NCBI GenBank assembly: GCA_944326355.1
Contig: CALVDO010000001.1
Location: 186,001-250,000, forward strand
Origin: an uncultured Bacteroidales bacterium
GTDB lineage: Bacteria > Bacteroidota > Bacteroidia > Bacteroidales > UBA932
Direction: 5' to 3'
DNA: 64,000 nt
Part shown: positions 17,511 to 28,282 of the stretch, one piece after another
Position numbering within the stretch: position 1 is the first letter of the stretch
How the letters are laid out: each line of letters starts with the position of its first letter
Made by a program: the position numbers and the translations under genes
The notes under the pieces: generated by a model
Seen by the model: the letters and a program-made list of their open reading frames with translations, nothing else
What the model was told of the DNA's origin: nothing
The model's database searches: none

Positions 17511-18962
17511 CTATCCCACAGATCCCTCCAGCGACACCTGAAGCAGTTTTTGTGCCTCTACGGCGAACTCCATCGGAAGCCTCGAAAGCACCTCCCTCGC
17601 ATATCCGTTGACGATAAGCCCGACAGCCTCTTCCGGACCTATGCCGCGCTGGTTGCAGTAAAACAGCTGCTCTTCGCTTATCTTGGAGGTCGTCGCCTCG
17701 TGCTCAAGCACCGCCGTACTGTTGGCGCTCTCTATCTCCGGGAAAGTGTGAGCCCCGCATCTGTCCCCGATGAGAAGGCTGTCACACTGGGAATAATTGC
17801 GTGCGTTGTCCGCGCCCGGAAGTACCTTCACAAGCCCTCGGTAGCTGTTCTGGCTCTGTCCGGCCGAGATTCCCTTGCTTATGATGCGGCTGCGCGTGTT
17901 CCTCCCCACATGAATCATCTTGGTGCCCGTGTCGGCCTGCTGGAAATTGTTGGTGACAGCGACCGAATAGAACTCAGAGGAGGAATTGTCACCCTTCAGT
18001 ATCGTGCTCGGGTATTTCCATGTGATGGCTGAACCCGTCTCGACCTGAGTCCACGACAGACGGCTCCCGCTTCCCTTGCATATTCCTCTTTTGGTGACAA
18101 AATTGAATATTCCCCCCTTGCCCTGCGCATCTCCCGGATACCAGTTCTGGACAGTTGAATACTTCACCTCCGCATCCTTCTCCACCACAATCTCGACGAC
18201 GGCCGCATGGAGCTGGTTCTCATCGCGCATAGGAGCAGTGCAGCCCTCCATGTAGCTGACATACGAGCCTTCGTCGGCCACTATCAGAGTCCTCTCGAAC
18301 TGACCTGTGCCTTTCGCATTGATTCTGAAATAGCTGGAGAGCTCCATCGGGCACCTCACCCCCTTAGGTATGTAGCAGAACGAACCGTCGCTGAACACGG
18401 CGGAATTGAGAGCTGCGTAAAAATTGTCCCCCGCAGGCACGACCGACGCAAGATATTTCCGCACGAGATCCGGATGCTCGCGGACGGCCTCGGAGAAGGA
18501 GCAGAAGATAATCCCCTTGTCTGCGAGAGCCTTACGGAAAGTGGTGGTCACTGACACCGAATCAAAGACCGCATCCACCGCCACGCCTGCGAGGGCAGCC
18601 CTCTCGTTCAGCGGAATGCCGAGCTTGTCAAAAGTCTTTTCGAGCTCAGGATCTATCTCCTTCGGCCTGTCGCTGTCCCTCTTCGGCGCCGCATAATATA
18701 TTATGTCCTGAAAATCAATCTCCGGAATGTCGAGGTGCGCCCATGTCGGCATCTTCATCTTAAGCCAGCGTCTGTAGGCGTCGAGCCGGAACTCCAGAAG
18801 CCACTCAGGCTCCTGCTTCTTCGATGATATGAGCCTGATGATGTCTTCGTTGAGCCCTTTCGGAATGAACTCCTGCTCGACATCGGTGACAAACCCGTGC
18901 TCATATTCCTGCCCTGTGATCTCCTGCAATATGTCTTTTTCCGTCTTTTCGTCCATAGTCAT
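17511..18962 (-). CDS. sufB: Fe-S cluster assembly protein SufB
   Basis: Scaffold subunit of the SUF system (483 aa, normal length). It shows the SufB core phrases [45 protein letters not shown] and the cluster-site region [20 protein letters not shown] with its conserved Cys. It heads the run sufB-pnuC-sufC-sufD-ispE. No cysteine desulfurase (sufS) or sufE/U is in the window. An in-frame Met two codons downstream is an alternative start. A TATCTTTG -7 element lies about 17 nt upstream. Confidence 0.96.
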   Translation of the reverse strand: MTMDEKTEKDILQEITGQEYEHGFVTDVEQEFIPKGLNEDIIRLISSKKQEPEWLLEFRLDAYRRWLKMKMPTWAHLDIPEIDFQDIIYYAAPKRDSDRPKEIDPELEKTFDKLGIPLNERAALAGVAVDAVFDSVSVTTTFRKALADKGIIFCSFSEAVREHPDLVRKYLASVVPAGDNFYAALNSAVFSDGSFCYIPKGVRCPMELSSYFRINAKGTGQFERTLIVADEGSYVSYMEGCTAPMRDENQLHAAVVEIVVEKDAEVKYSTVQNWYPGDAQGKGGIFNFVTKRGICKGSGSRLSWTQVETGSAITWKYPSTILKGDNSSSEFYSVAVTNNFQQADTGTKMIHVGRNTRSRIISKGISAGQSQNSYRGLVKVLPGADNARNYSQCDSLLIGDRCGAHTFPEIESANSTAVLEHEATTSKISEEQLFYCNQRGIGPEEAVGLIVNGYAREVLSRLPMEFAVEAQKLLQVSLEGSVG

Positions 18963-18978
18963 ATCTTATCGGAACTTG

Positions 18979-18986
18979 CAAAGATA
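18979..18986 (-). promoter_or_regulatory. -7 promoter element for the suf-pnuC-ispE operon
   Basis: The minus strand reads TATCTTTG, a perfect -7 match, 17 nt upstream of the sufB ATG, so the leader would be very short. No TTTG at 19-21 nt upstream was found, so the -33 element is weak or differs. Confidence 0.5.
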
Positions 18987-19062
18987 ACAAATTTTGACAA
19001 TTGTGACGGATGAACAGCCCACAGTCTGAAAACGGTTTCCCTCAGGCTCATGCATACGATAT

Positions 19063-19089
19063 GACCGGCCTCATGCCCTGAAGCCGGTC
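19063..19089. other. Inverted repeat between hppA and sufB
   Basis: GACCGGC at 19063-19069 pairs with GCCGGTC at 19083-19089 around a 13-nt loop. It is downstream of hppA on the minus strand but lacks a U-run in that direction. It could be a weak terminator or an RNA-stabilising hairpin. Confidence 0.4.
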
Positions 19090-19157
19090 ACTTTCATTTT
19101 TGTCCCGAGCCCGTCCGCCTTTGCGGCAAGCATCTGGCAGCCGCCGGGATGATTCCG

Positions 19158-21356
19158 TCAGTGAATCCAGACGGTGAGACCTGCCATGACGATGGACACC
19201 ATGCTCATGAGCTTGATGAGGATATTCAGGGACGGTCCGGAAGTGTCCTTGAACGGATCGCCGACGGTGTCGCCAACGACGGTCGCCTTATGGCACTCGG
19301 AATTCTTGCCTCCGAGGCTGCCTTCCTCCACATATTTCTTGGCATTGTCCCATGCGCCGCCGGAATTGGCCATGAAGACCGCGAGGACGAAGCCCGATCC
19401 GAGACCGCCGATGAGAAGGCCCATGACTCCGGCCACTCCGAGAACAAGCCCCACCACGACAGGGACGATGATCGCGAGCACGGACGGAAGAAGCATCTCG
19501 TGCTGAGCTCCCTTAGTGGAGATTTCCACGCATCTCGCATAGTCAGGCACCGCCTCCCTGGTCAGGATGCCCTTTATCTCACGGAACTGCCTGCGCACCT
19601 CCTCGACCATCTTCTGTGCGGCGCGTCCGACGGCATTCATCGTGAGTCCGCAGAACAGGAAGGACATCATCGCTCCGATGAACACTCCCACGAGAACGGC
19701 AGGATTCATGAGGTCCACATTATAATATGCCATCAGATCAGGAATAGTGGCATTTGCAGCATCGATAAGCGTGCCGGTCGCCCCTACAATCTTGTCTCCC
19801 GCATTGCTGAGAGCAATCTTGATCTCCTCCATGTAGGAAGCGAGGAGGGCGAGAGCCGTCAGCGCTGCAGAGCCTATCGCAAAGCCCTTTCCCGTGGCAG
19901 CGGTGGTGTTGCCGAGAGCGTCGAGGATGTCCGTGCGGCGGCGTACCTCAGGATCAAGACCGCTCATCTGCGCGTTTCCTCCGGCGTTGTCGGCTATAGG
20001 GCCATAAGCGTCGGTCGCGAGGGTGATTCCGAGGGTGGAGAGCATTCCGACGGCGGCTATGCCTATGCCATAGAGACCGAGGCTGAGATTCTCAGCCGTA
20101 AGCATGTTGGCCATGTCGAAATTGATGGCGCAGAGATACGACAGCAGGATGGCCACCGCGACAGTTATGACGGGAATGGCAGTAGATATCATTCCGAGTC
20201 CCATTCCTGAGATGATGACCGTCGCAGGCCCCGTCTTGGCACTTTCGGCCAGTTTCTGCGTAGGCCTATAGGAATGCGAGGTGTAATATTCCGTGGACTG
20301 GCCGATGATGACCCCGGCAAGAAGACCGACAATGACCGAGAAAGAGATTCCGAGCCAGTTGTCGAGCTTCAGCAGCCAGAGCACTCCGAAAGTGGCCACG
20401 GCAATCAGCACGGCGCTGAGGTTTGTTCCGAAGCCCAGCGACTTGAGCAGCTGGCTCATGCCTGCCCCCTCCTTCGTGCGGATCGTATAGATGCCCACGA
20501 GAGAGAGGAACACGCCGACGGCGGCGATTATCATAGGGGCGAAGACGGCCCTCAGCTGCATGTCCTCCCCAAATCCGTAGAATGCGGAAGCTCCCAGTGC
20601 GGCCGTCGCGAGGATCGAGCCACAGTAGGACTCATAGAGATCGGCGCCCATTCCGGCGACGTCACCCACATTGTCGCCCACATTGTCTGCCACCGTGGCC
20701 GGATTTCGGGGATCGTCCTCCGGGATTCCTGCCTCGACCTTGCCCACGAGATCAGCGCCCACGTCCGCGGCTTTCGTATAGATTCCGCCTCCGACTCTGG
20801 CGAAGAGAGCCTGCGTGGAGGCCCCCATTCCGAACGTCAGCATGGTGGTGGTGATGACGACGAGCTTCTGAGGCCCGGCGGCATCAATGAAGCGGTCCAA
20901 TATCAGATACCAGAGCGAGATGTCGAGCAGGCCCAGACCGACCACGGTGAGCCCCATCACAGCGCCTGAACGGAACGCGAGCTTGAGCCCGGAATTGAGG
21001 GAACGCATCGCAGCGTTCGCAGTCCTCGCGGACGCATAGGTGGCAGTCTTCATGCCGATGAATCCGGCCAGACCGGAAAAGAAGCCTCCCGTCAGGAAAG
21101 CGAACGGCACCCACGGGTTCTGCACACCGAATCCGTAGGCAAGCACGGCAAAAAACAGTGCGAGCACGACAAAAACTATCGTGACTACTTTGTACTGCTG
21201 CTTGAGATAGGCCATTGCCCCTTTACGCACATAAAGCGCGATCTCCTTCATGGTGGCGGTGCCTTCACTCTCTTTCATCATCTGGCGGAAGAACAGCCAG
21301 GCGAAGCCCAGAGCCGCCACTGCGGCGACAGGAACAAGATAAAACAGATTGACCAT
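19158..21356 (-). CDS. hppA: Membrane-bound ion-translocating pyrophosphatase, K+-dependent type
   Basis: A 732-aa integral membrane pump with about 16 TM helices that couples PPi hydrolysis to H+ and/or Na+ export. The active site [19 protein letters not shown] is intact. The segment [18 protein letters not shown] carries Ala where K+-independent enzymes have Lys, which marks the K+-dependent class. Members of that class from Bacteroides have been reported to move both Na+ and H+, but the ion cannot be fixed here. It is a single gene, divergent from the NagB fusion. PPi from biosynthesis is the energy source. Confidence 0.95.
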   Translation of the reverse strand: MVNLFYLVPVAAVAALGFAWLFFRQMMKESEGTATMKEIALYVRKGAMAYLKQQYKVVTIVFVVLALFFAVLAYGFGVQNPWVPFAFLTGGFFSGLAGFIGMKTATYASARTANAAMRSLNSGLKLAFRSGAVMGLTVVGLGLLDISLWYLILDRFIDAAGPQKLVVITTTMLTFGMGASTQALFARVGGGIYTKAADVGADLVGKVEAGIPEDDPRNPATVADNVGDNVGDVAGMGADLYESYCGSILATAALGASAFYGFGEDMQLRAVFAPMIIAAVGVFLSLVGIYTIRTKEGAGMSQLLKSLGFGTNLSAVLIAVATFGVLWLLKLDNWLGISFSVIVGLLAGVIIGQSTEYYTSHSYRPTQKLAESAKTGPATVIISGMGLGMISTAIPVITVAVAILLSYLCAINFDMANMLTAENLSLGLYGIGIAAVGMLSTLGITLATDAYGPIADNAGGNAQMSGLDPEVRRRTDILDALGNTTAATGKGFAIGSAALTALALLASYMEEIKIALSNAGDKIVGATGTLIDAANATIPDLMAYYNVDLMNPAVLVGVFIGAMMSFLFCGLTMNAVGRAAQKMVEEVRRQFREIKGILTREAVPDYARCVEISTKGAQHEMLLPSVLAIIVPVVVGLVLGVAGVMGLLIGGLGSGFVLAVFMANSGGAWDNAKKYVEEGSLGGKNSECHKATVVGDTVGDPFKDTSGPSLNILIKLMSMVSIVMAGLTVWIH

Positions 21357-21506
21357 ACGATTTTAACTGGTTACGTTTTGTGTCATGGGTTATGGTCCGC
21401 CGTATGAAGGCGGATTTCATTTCCGGTAAATTTAGCACATTTGCGCAAAGGGAGAAAATTTTTCAGATTAAAATCATAGGGCATCCTAACGGATTGATAT
21501 TATTTC

Positions 21507-21514
21507 TATCTTTG
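21507..21514 (+). promoter_or_regulatory. -7 promoter element for the NagB operon
   Basis: TATCTTTG is a perfect match to TAnnTTTG, 46 nt before the start codon. A clear -33 TTTG was not found at 19-21 nt. Confidence 0.5.
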
Positions 21515-21560
21515 TATGATCGATTTAGAAGAAGAAGACGAAAACACATAACAGCATATC

Positions 21561-23480
21561 ATGAAACACTTTTCTCTACCAAAGGACGGCGGACTGATTG
21601 AATCCGGCCTGCCAAAGGACATTCTCCACAGCTATGAGAAAATACCGGCCGAGATCTTCAGTACGCCGGAAGACGCGAGCGCGGACCTCGCTGACCTGAT
21701 AACGGCTGAAATCAACAGCCGCAAAGGCGGGACATTCAGACTCGGACTGAGCACGGGGGCGACGCCGGTGACCCTCTACAGAGAACTTGTCAAAAGGTAC
21801 AACGCCGGAAAAGTGTCATTCTCCGACGTGGAGATATTCAGCATCGACGAGTACTATCCGACAGGGTCGGGAGAGAGACAGAGCCGCAATTTCAGACTCC
21901 ACGAAGAATTCCTTGACCTTGTGGACGCAAGGAAAGAAAATGTGCACATTCCTGACGGGAAAGTCGGAAAGGACAACATAACCGAATACTGCGCCGACTA
22001 CGACCGCACCATATCAGGCCTCGACCTCCTCGTGGTGGGCATCGGAGAAGAAGGCCAGATCGGCTTCAACGAGTCCGGATCGTCAGCCAAGAGCCGCACA
22101 CGGACGGTGCTCCTCTCCTACAAGTCGAGGAAGGCACAGTCGAGAAACTTCAACGGCAACATAGCCGACACGCCGAAGACGGCCATCACGATAGGCTTAG
22201 CCACGATAATGAGCGCCAAGAGAATCATCATCATGGCATGGGGAGAAGACAAGGCCCGCGCCGTGAAGGACGTGGCGGAAGGCCCGATGACTGCCTCCTG
22301 TCCGGCCTCATACCTCCAGAGGCATGAGAACATCTGCATATATGTGGACGACAACGCCTCCAGCATGCTGACGAGGGTAGTCGCGCCATGGCTCGTGGGA
22401 CCTTGCGACTGGACTCCTAAATTCATAAGGAAAGCCGTGGTATGGCTCTGCGAGACTGTGGGCAAGCCAATACTCAAGCTCACGCATCAGGACTATATCC
22501 AGAATTCGCTCGGAGAGCTTCTCGAGACAAAGGGAGCATACGACAAGATAAACATCGATGTGTTCAACGACCTCCAGCACACCATCAGCGGCTGGCCTGG
22601 AGGAAAGCCGAACGCCGACGATTCCACAAGGCCGGTGTCCTCGACTCCGTTCCCGAAGCGTGTCGTGATCTTCTCGCCGCATCCTGACGATGACGTGATC
22701 TCGATGGGAGGCACTTTCATCCGCCTCGTGGAGCAGGGTCACGACGTGCATGTCGCATACGAGACCTCAGGAAATGTGGCAGTGCATGACGACGTGGTGC
22801 TTCAGCACATGGACACCGCTCATGAACTCGGCTTCGCCGACAAATTCGATGAGGTGAAGGCACTCGTGGCTTCCAAGAAGCCGGGCGAGCCGGAACCTCG
22901 ACCTCTCCTCGACATCAAGGCGGCAATCCGCAGAGCCGAAGCCAGAGGCGCCGTAAGATCGTTCGGACTCAACGAGAACACCAACGCCCACTTCCTCAAC
23001 CTGCCGTTCTATGAGACCGGCGGCATCAAGAAAGGAGAAAGGACCCAGAAGGACATCGACATCATCATCAGACTGCTCAACGAGGTGAAGCCTCACCAGA
23101 TCTACCTCGCCGGAGACCTCGCAGACCCGCACGGCACGCACAGAGTATGTACCGAAGCCGTCCTCGAGGCTCTCGACCAGCTCAAGGAAACGGCTGAATG
23201 GCTCAAGGAGTGCCATGTTTGGCTCTATAGAGGCGCATGGATGGAATGGGAGCTCGGAAAGGTGGACATGGCAGTGCCGCTCAGCCCGGACGAGGTCATC
23301 AAGAAGCGCCACGCCATCTACAGGCACGTGTCACAGAAGGACATCGTTCCGTTCCCGGGAGACGACTCCCGCGAGTTCTGGCAGAGGGCCGAAGACCGCA
23401 CCCAGAACACGGCAAGGCTGTACAACGACCTCGGAATGGCTGAATATCAGGCCATTGAGGTATTCGTAAAACTCTTCTGA
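21561..23480 (+). CDS. NagB-like isomerase/deaminase domain fused to a PIG-L (LmbE) deacetylase domain
   Basis: A 639-aa two-domain protein. Residues about 30-290 match glucosamine-6-phosphate deaminase (GLSTGATPVTLYRELV, SIDEYYP with Asp96). The active-site loop reads GIGEEGQIGFNESG instead of GxGxDGHxAFNEP: the Asp is Glu164 and the ring-opening His is Gln166, while Glu171 is kept. Residues about 366-639 are a PIG-L/LmbE zinc N-deacetylase (FSPHPDDDVISMGG with His374-Asp376-Asp377, later DPHGTHR). The pairing suggests amino-sugar deacetylation linked to a non-canonical NagB site. This fusion is widespread in Bacteroidetes. The canonical nagB follows 30 nt downstream. Confidence 0.85.
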   Translation: MKHFSLPKDGGLIESGLPKDILHSYEKIPAEIFSTPEDASADLADLITAEINSRKGGTFRLGLSTGATPVTLYRELVKRYNAGKVSFSDVEIFSIDEYYPTGSGERQSRNFRLHEEFLDLVDARKENVHIPDGKVGKDNITEYCADYDRTISGLDLLVVGIGEEGQIGFNESGSSAKSRTRTVLLSYKSRKAQSRNFNGNIADTPKTAITIGLATIMSAKRIIIMAWGEDKARAVKDVAEGPMTASCPASYLQRHENICIYVDDNASSMLTRVVAPWLVGPCDWTPKFIRKAVVWLCETVGKPILKLTHQDYIQNSLGELLETKGAYDKINIDVFNDLQHTISGWPGGKPNADDSTRPVSSTPFPKRVVIFSPHPDDDVISMGGTFIRLVEQGHDVHVAYETSGNVAVHDDVVLQHMDTAHELGFADKFDEVKALVASKKPGEPEPRPLLDIKAAIRRAEARGAVRSFGLNENTNAHFLNLPFYETGGIKKGERTQKDIDIIIRLLNEVKPHQIYLAGDLADPHGTHRVCTEAVLEALDQLKETAEWLKECHVWLYRGAWMEWELGKVDMAVPLSPDEVIKKRHAIYRHVSQKDIVPFPGDDSREFWQRAEDRTQNTARLYNDLGMAEYQAIEVFVKLF

Positions 23481-23510
23481 ACAATAAAGTAAACATAAAT
23501 AGCAGAAAAC

Positions 23511-24302
23511 ATGAGACTCATCATCGAAAGTGACAGCAGCAGGGGCTCGGTCTGGGCCGCAAGATACATTGCCTCACGAATCAGGGAAAAGGCGGCGATG
23601 ACGGACAAGCCGTTCGTTCTCGGCCTCCCTACGGGCTCCACGCCTATTGAGACATACAAGGAGCTCATACGCATGAACAGGGCCGGAGAAATATCGTTCA
23701 AGAACGTCATCACCTTCAACATGGACGAGTATGTCGGCCTTCCGGAGTCACACCCGGAGAGCTACCACTCTTTCATGGCCAAGAACTTCTTTGACCATGT
23801 GGACGTGCCGAAGGAGAACATCAACATCCTCAACGGCAACGCCCCAGACCTCGCGGCTGAATGCGCTTCCTACGAAGCGAGAATCGAGGCGGCAGGAGGC
23901 ATCGACCTCTTCATGGGCGGCGTAGGCGAAGACGGCCATCTCGCATTCAACGAGCCGTTCTCATCGCTGGTGTCCAGAACCCGCGTCAAGACCCTCACCT
24001 ACGACACGAGGGTGGTCAACTCCAGATTCTTCGACAACGACATCGATAAGGTGCCTACCCTCGCCCTCACCGTCGGCGTAGGCACGGTGCTCTCCGCCAA
24101 AGAGGTACTGGTGCTCGCCTTCGGTCACAAGAAGGCCCGCGCCCTGCAGCAGGCCGTGGAGGGAGCCTACTCCCAGTCATGCACCCTCTCTGCCCTTCAG
24201 GCGCACCGGCACGGCATCATCGTCTGCGACGAGCTTGCCGCCGGCGAACTCAAGGTGAACACCTACAGATACTTCAAGGACATCGAGAAGGACAACCTCT
24301 GA
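23511..24302 (+). CDS. nagB: Glucosamine-6-phosphate deaminase
   Basis: Converts glucosamine-6-phosphate to fructose-6-phosphate and ammonia. The 263-aa protein has all catalytic residues: [16 protein letters not shown] phosphate loop, FNMDEYVGL (Asp), and [13 protein letters not shown] with the Asp, His and Glu of the active site. It starts 30 nt after the fusion gene and ends before a strong terminator, giving a two-gene amino-sugar operon. Confidence 0.96.
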   Translation: MRLIIESDSSRGSVWAARYIASRIREKAAMTDKPFVLGLPTGSTPIETYKELIRMNRAGEISFKNVITFNMDEYVGLPESHPESYHSFMAKNFFDHVDVPKENINILNGNAPDLAAECASYEARIEAAGGIDLFMGGVGEDGHLAFNEPFSSLVSRTRVKTLTYDTRVVNSRFFDNDIDKVPTLALTVGVGTVLSAKEVLVLAFGHKKARALQQAVEGAYSQSCTLSALQAHRHGIIVCDELAAGELKVNTYRYFKDIEKDNL

Positions 24303-24327
24303 TCCTTCCATCCGCTATCATAACAAG

Positions 24328-24360
24328 AAGGCCGGGCTCATAGCGGAGTCCGGCCTTTTT
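24328..24360 (+). terminator. Rho-independent terminator after nagB
   Basis: AAGGCCGG (24328-24335) pairs with CCGGCCTT (24350-24357) and the stem runs into TTTTT on the plus strand. The minus-strand operon converges on it and ends at 24374, but its T-run in that direction is poor. Confidence 0.85.
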
Positions 24361-24373
24361 GGCATTCATACAC

Positions 24374-26503
24374 TCAGAGCGAACGGCATATCTCTTCAAG
24401 AATCTTCCCGTAGCTCTCTCCTGAAAAGACGCTGTAGAGATTATCATCACAGAGAGATGTCTCCGGCCACGATGTCGAGATATCAAGCCATGGATACACG
24501 GCAGGCGCATAGAGAACCAGGCGTTTAGTATCCTTCTCCATTCTCCCCCATAGACGGGTAAGGCCTCTCATGTCGGAAGGTATGCCCTCAGGATAATATA
24601 TGGTGTGAGTCGCCGGATCTTCCAGAGGGAAGGCAGGAGCGTCAGTATACATAATGATTATGTGCCTATGCCTATACACTGACTCTCTCCAGTCAGTCTG
24701 CATGGCCAGAGCCAAAGCCTGTAGCCCGTTTTCCGGGTCATCTCCGCCTCCTCCGCACTCAATTCCGTCGATGAATGCCTTGTATTCCTCGGACTGCTCC
24801 GGAAGGACAAACATCGGAGACTGTGATATGCCGCATTCACGAAGATCGCCGAACACGACAACCTTCACCCGAGTACTTACTATATTTCTCCGTTTCTGCA
24901 AACAATACTTTTTCAGGTCATCGCCAAAATTTAGGGCGTTAGACTTGACCATCTGCAGAAATTCGACCATGCTACCGGTGTTGTCTATGCACATGACGAT
25001 GTCCACTTCACAGTCGACATTCTCGAGTTCCATAAGGATATGCCGGGTAAAATGGAAATTGCGCTCAACGGAATTGACCTCGTCCGCAGTCACATACACC
25101 TTGCTACGCGCATGGAAAATGTAAGACCATACGCTGCAGCGGAGATTCTCGAATACCACTCTTCCGTCGGCGTCCGTCAGCCCACTGAACGAATAAGGAG
25201 TTGACACAAAGAACTTCGCACTGTCTAGGAGAAAATGTGCAGTGTAATCCATCGTCACCTCTACACCCTGGACCGGAGCCTTTGTCTTCTCATCTATGCA
25301 TGTCACGGTGAGATCGTGTTCACACTTTATCAGAAGGAGGAAAGGCAGAAGGAGCAGAAGAAGCCACCACAGCCATCTGCACTTCTTACGGTCGGTAAGT
25401 CTTATGAGATAATGGTCCTGATCCGACTGATACCGGAACTTGCATCCGCTTATGTCATGGCCAGGCTTGCGGACTGTGACCCGGACTTTCTTTCCGTCAG
25501 TGAAAAATTCGCGAGGGACGCTTATCTGCCCGCTGGAGTCTGTCGTCGCAGTGAAGACCTTTCCGTCACGCCCCTTAAGAGTCATCTCCGCCCCGATGAA
25601 GGCATCGTCATTCTTATCACGCAATTCGACGGTGACAAACTGAGGTGTCGGATCGGGTTCAGGCTCAGAAATCGGCTCCGGTTCGGGCGTTGGCTCCGGT
25701 TCGGGTTCGGGTTCAGGTACTGGAGCCGGCTCCGGCTGCGGTTCAGGCTCTGGTTCCGGAGCAGGTTCGGGGACAGGCTCTGGGACAGGAGTGGGAACAG
25801 GTTCCGGTTCTGGCGCAGTTTCGGCAAACGTAAGTCCGAATACATAATCGGATTTACCATCCTGAACATTAAGGGTGAATTCCTCGTCATTCAATCTGTT
25901 CACAAGCCGAAGAGAAGTCCCTGACCTCAACTTGCCCAAGACAAAGTAACCGTCGCTGCCTGTCGACACTTCATTTACCGTGTTGCGTATTATGGCGAAC
26001 GGACAATTCGGCTGCAGTTCCCCGTCTTTTGTGAAGCCAATGCGAACAAGCACTTCAGGAGAAGGCGCCGGTGCAGGCGACACAACCTTAGGCTTGAGAT
26101 AATTCCTGAAACCCCATCCTGTGAGGAGAATCTCCGTCCTGCCGTTGTTTGCCCTATAGAATACATAGCTGTCGTTCGGAACGGAAATGATCTTCTCGAC
26201 AAGAGCAGCATACTGAGATTTAGACGAAGAGAATGTGGCGGACACATGCTCCCGAATCCGCTGCGACAGGTCGGACAAGGCCTGCCTCGCCATAGCCTCT
26301 TCGACAGACGAAGCGGCAGTCAGCGGCTTCCAGTCGGCGTCAGATGCCTCCCAGCCATATCCGCTATGAGTCACCACATTAGTGGCAAAACTGGAACTCA
26401 GATGCCCCAGCAGCTGCTCAAGCCTGCTGTTAGCCTCACTTTCCACATTCCACGGGAGTGTCCAGTGCACCTCCTTTTTTGACGCAGTCTTCAGAATAGG
26501 CAT
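24374..26503 (-). CDS. Membrane protein with proline-rich linker and C-terminal VWA domain
   Basis: A 709-aa protein and the last gene of the 11-gene cluster. Residues 1-225 form a module shared with the gene at 26802-28271 ([19 protein letters not shown], then [15 protein letters not shown] beta domain). Residues 231-287 are a Glu-Pro repeat linker. A carboxypeptidase-regulatory-like beta domain covers about 288-370, one TM helix 377-393, and a second beta domain 395-490. A von Willebrand A domain starts near 500 with MIDAS DNTGS (Asp507, Thr509, Ser511) and ends at the C terminus. VWA domains mediate metal-dependent protein binding. No lipobox or signal peptide is seen, so the shared module is predicted to be cytoplasmic. 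Function unknown. Confidence 0.75.
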   Translation of the reverse strand: MPILKTASKKEVHWTLPWNVESEANSRLEQLLGHLSSSFATNVVTHSGYGWEASDADWKPLTAASSVEEAMARQALSDLSQRIREHVSATFSSSKSQYAALVEKIISVPNDSYVFYRANNGRTEILLTGWGFRNYLKPKVVSPAPAPSPEVLVRIGFTKDGELQPNCPFAIIRNTVNEVSTGSDGYFVLGKLRSGTSLRLVNRLNDEEFTLNVQDGKSDYVFGLTFAETAPEPEPVPTPVPEPVPEPAPEPEPEPQPEPAPVPEPEPEPEPTPEPEPISEPEPDPTPQFVTVELRDKNDDAFIGAEMTLKGRDGKVFTATTDSSGQISVPREFFTDGKKVRVTVRKPGHDISGCKFRYQSDQDHYLIRLTDRKKCRWLWWLLLLLLPFLLLIKCEHDLTVTCIDEKTKAPVQGVEVTMDYTAHFLLDSAKFFVSTPYSFSGLTDADGRVVFENLRCSVWSYIFHARSKVYVTADEVNSVERNFHFTRHILMELENVDCEVDIVMCIDNTGSMVEFLQMVKSNALNFGDDLKKYCLQKRRNIVSTRVKVVVFGDLRECGISQSPMFVLPEQSEEYKAFIDGIECGGGGDDPENGLQALALAMQTDWRESVYRHRHIIIMYTDAPAFPLEDPATHTIYYPEGIPSDMRGLTRLWGRMEKDTKRLVLYAPAVYPWLDISTSWPETSLCDDNLYSVFSGESYGKILEEICRSL

Positions 26504-26507
26504 GGCT

Positions 26508-26780
26508 TCAAGTCAAAACGATTATAACATAAATCACCACCTGCAGCAGCAGGAACAAAGGAACACATATATAAAACTTGGGATGGCGGGTCTTGTGCCT
26601 GAAAAACAGCATGGAGCACAATGCCCCAAATGCTCCTCCCGCCGCTGAAAGCAGCAGAAGAGCAAGCTCAGGAATCCGTCTCCTGCCATATATGGCGAGA
26701 TGCTTGTCCCAAGCATAAAATGCGAATGCAAGAATATTCATCACATAGAATACCGCAGGCATAAAAGATGCGTCACTCAT
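26508..26780 (-). CDS. DUF1294 family small membrane protein
   Basis: A 90-aa protein with three hydrophobic segments and the DUF1294 signature: [19 protein letters not shown], a glycine-rich [12 protein letters not shown] helix and [10 protein letters not shown]. Function of the family is unknown; members often stand alone. Here it is embedded with 4-nt and 21-nt spacers between the two paralogous linker proteins, so it is co-transcribed with the cluster. It may be a passenger rather than a part of the machine. Confidence 0.8.
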   Translation of the reverse strand: MSDASFMPAVFYVMNILAFAFYAWDKHLAIYGRRRIPELALLLLSAAGGAFGALCSMLFFRHKTRHPKFYICVPLFLLLQVVIYVIIVLT

Positions 26781-26801
26781 TTCCCGATCAGCTTTTCAAT
26801 A

Positions 26802-28271
26802 TCAGTTCAACAATATTTCGGCAACAGTTTCCGCCGCAACGACGAACCACGGCATCAGGTACAGAAGGAGTGCCGCAGCCAGAACCAGCAGAAGAATCTC
26901 CAGAAAACGCCGCCAACTGCTCTTCTCCTTTCTCCCTACAATATGATAAATCAGCTCATCCTCCTCAAAACGGAAAGGTACGCTCACATCGACAGAGTCC
27001 TCTGTCTCAAACTCTGCCGTCATGTCAACTCCGGTCTCGAAGACTTCACGGCCGACGATAAAACACCCTTTGTCATCCGTTCTGTACGGAATCCGCATGT
27101 CGCCTTGGCACATAAACACCTGTCTGTTCCTCAACGGCTCGCCGGAGAAATCATACACATACACCTTGAAATCCTCCGGCCTTGGGTCGGAATCCGGTTC
27201 CGGCTGCGGCTGCGGAGAGAATGTCTCGAAAAGGAAATAGTTTCCTCCGTCCGAAATGACCTGCACACGATATATGCCCTCTGCTGAGGCCGACACTTCC
27301 TGCCCCGGGGAGTAGACACAGCCTCTCGACACATAGCCATATTCGTCGGTAAACAGCCGGGACATGTTCCCCCGATAGGTCAGATCTACAGGTATGCCTG
27401 CAACAGGAATCCCGTCCCGAACGACGCAGGCCTTCACCTGCACTATCAGCTCTGGTGCCGGGTCCGGGCCTGGCGCGGGATGAGGCTCCGGAGCAGGATG
27501 CGGGGTGTCCTGAATGCCCTGAGCCGTCTCCTCAACAGACTGCTCAGAGATGTCTCCTCCGTTATCCGGCTTCTCCTCCACCGGCTTCTCTTCCGTCACG
27601 TCAAACACATGATCATTAGTCCCGTCCGCCACAATGAGGTCAAACTGCAGCCCCGTCTCACAGTCCGTAATCTCTATCTTCATCCCTGGCGTCTGCGGAG
27701 CAGGAAACACATAATACCCGTCCTCTCCTGTGGATGCGGAGCCCGGCTTAGCCTGATACGGGAAACGGAATAGAAACTCTCTGCCGGGAATTCTATTCCC
27801 ATTGGACATGAAAGAAAGTCTTACCATAGGCTTTTCTGAGCCTTTTGTCACTTTTGTCCTATGTCCGGCCGAAGATGTCCGCGCAAAACTGCTGCATCCC
27901 CATCCCGTGACCATGACCCGAATCGAACCGTCAGGCAGGCGTCGGAAAAACAAATAGTTCTCCCGAGGCGACGGCAGCTCAAGTATCGTATCTGCGAGTT
28001 TCGGATCATTGACCTTTGCCCTTACGGCCGCTCCGATGGCTGAGAACGCTCCGTCTACTGCAGCCTTTTCGGCTTCCGTCACCTCCGACATAGCCAGCCA
28101 GCCATCGCCCGGAAATTCCCAGACGAAATACTGTCCGCCGCTCATCGGAGCGAAACTATCCGCCAGCTCCGGACCCAACAGCTTACGCAGCATTCCGTTG
28201 GCCTGCTCCCCCGCATTAATTCGCGGAGACATGAGCCAGGTCACCTCATTGGCATATACCTTCTTCTTCAT
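26802..28271 (-). CDS. Paralogue of the VWA protein: shared N-terminal module, beta domains, C-terminal TM
   Basis: A 489-aa protein. Residues 1-225 align by eye with the VWA protein of the cluster: YLFFRRLPDGSIRVMVTGWG against [19 protein letters not shown], and STGEDGYYVF against [11 protein letters not shown] Pro/Glu linker (about 226-272) with APEPHPAPGPDPAPE is followed by two carboxypeptidase-regulatory-like beta domains (about 273-345 and 367-445). One TM helix (457-475) ends the protein. It lacks the VWA domain. It is probably a structural partner anchored in the inner membrane. No enzymatic motif is present. Confidence 0.65.
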   Translation of the reverse strand: MKKKVYANEVTWLMSPRINAGEQANGMLRKLLGPELADSFAPMSGGQYFVWEFPGDGWLAMSEVTEAEKAAVDGAFSAIGAAVRAKVNDPKLADTILELPSPRENYLFFRRLPDGSIRVMVTGWGCSSFARTSSAGHRTKVTKGSEKPMVRLSFMSNGNRIPGREFLFRFPYQAKPGSASTGEDGYYVFPAPQTPGMKIEITDCETGLQFDLIVADGTNDHVFDVTEEKPVEEKPDNGGDISEQSVEETAQGIQDTPHPAPEPHPAPGPDPAPELIVQVKACVVRDGIPVAGIPVDLTYRGNMSRLFTDEYGYVSRGCVYSPGQEVSASAEGIYRVQVISDGGNYFLFETFSPQPQPEPDSDPRPEDFKVYVYDFSGEPLRNRQVFMCQGDMRIPYRTDDKGCFIVGREVFETGVDMTAEFETEDSVDVSVPFRFEEDELIYHIVGRKEKSSWRRFLEILLLVLAAALLLYLMPWFVVAAETVAEILLN

Positions 28272-28282
28272 CGTCGTGCATC

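Noticed and set aside
19149..20210. 353-codon plus-strand frame antisense to hppA
   Set aside because: His/Glu/Gly-rich shadow of a clearly identified pyrophosphatase; no domain.
25640..25815. Periodic GC-rich repeats that look like a CRISPR or minisatellite
   Set aside because: They encode the Glu-Pro linker of the VWA protein in frame; there are no spacers of constant size.
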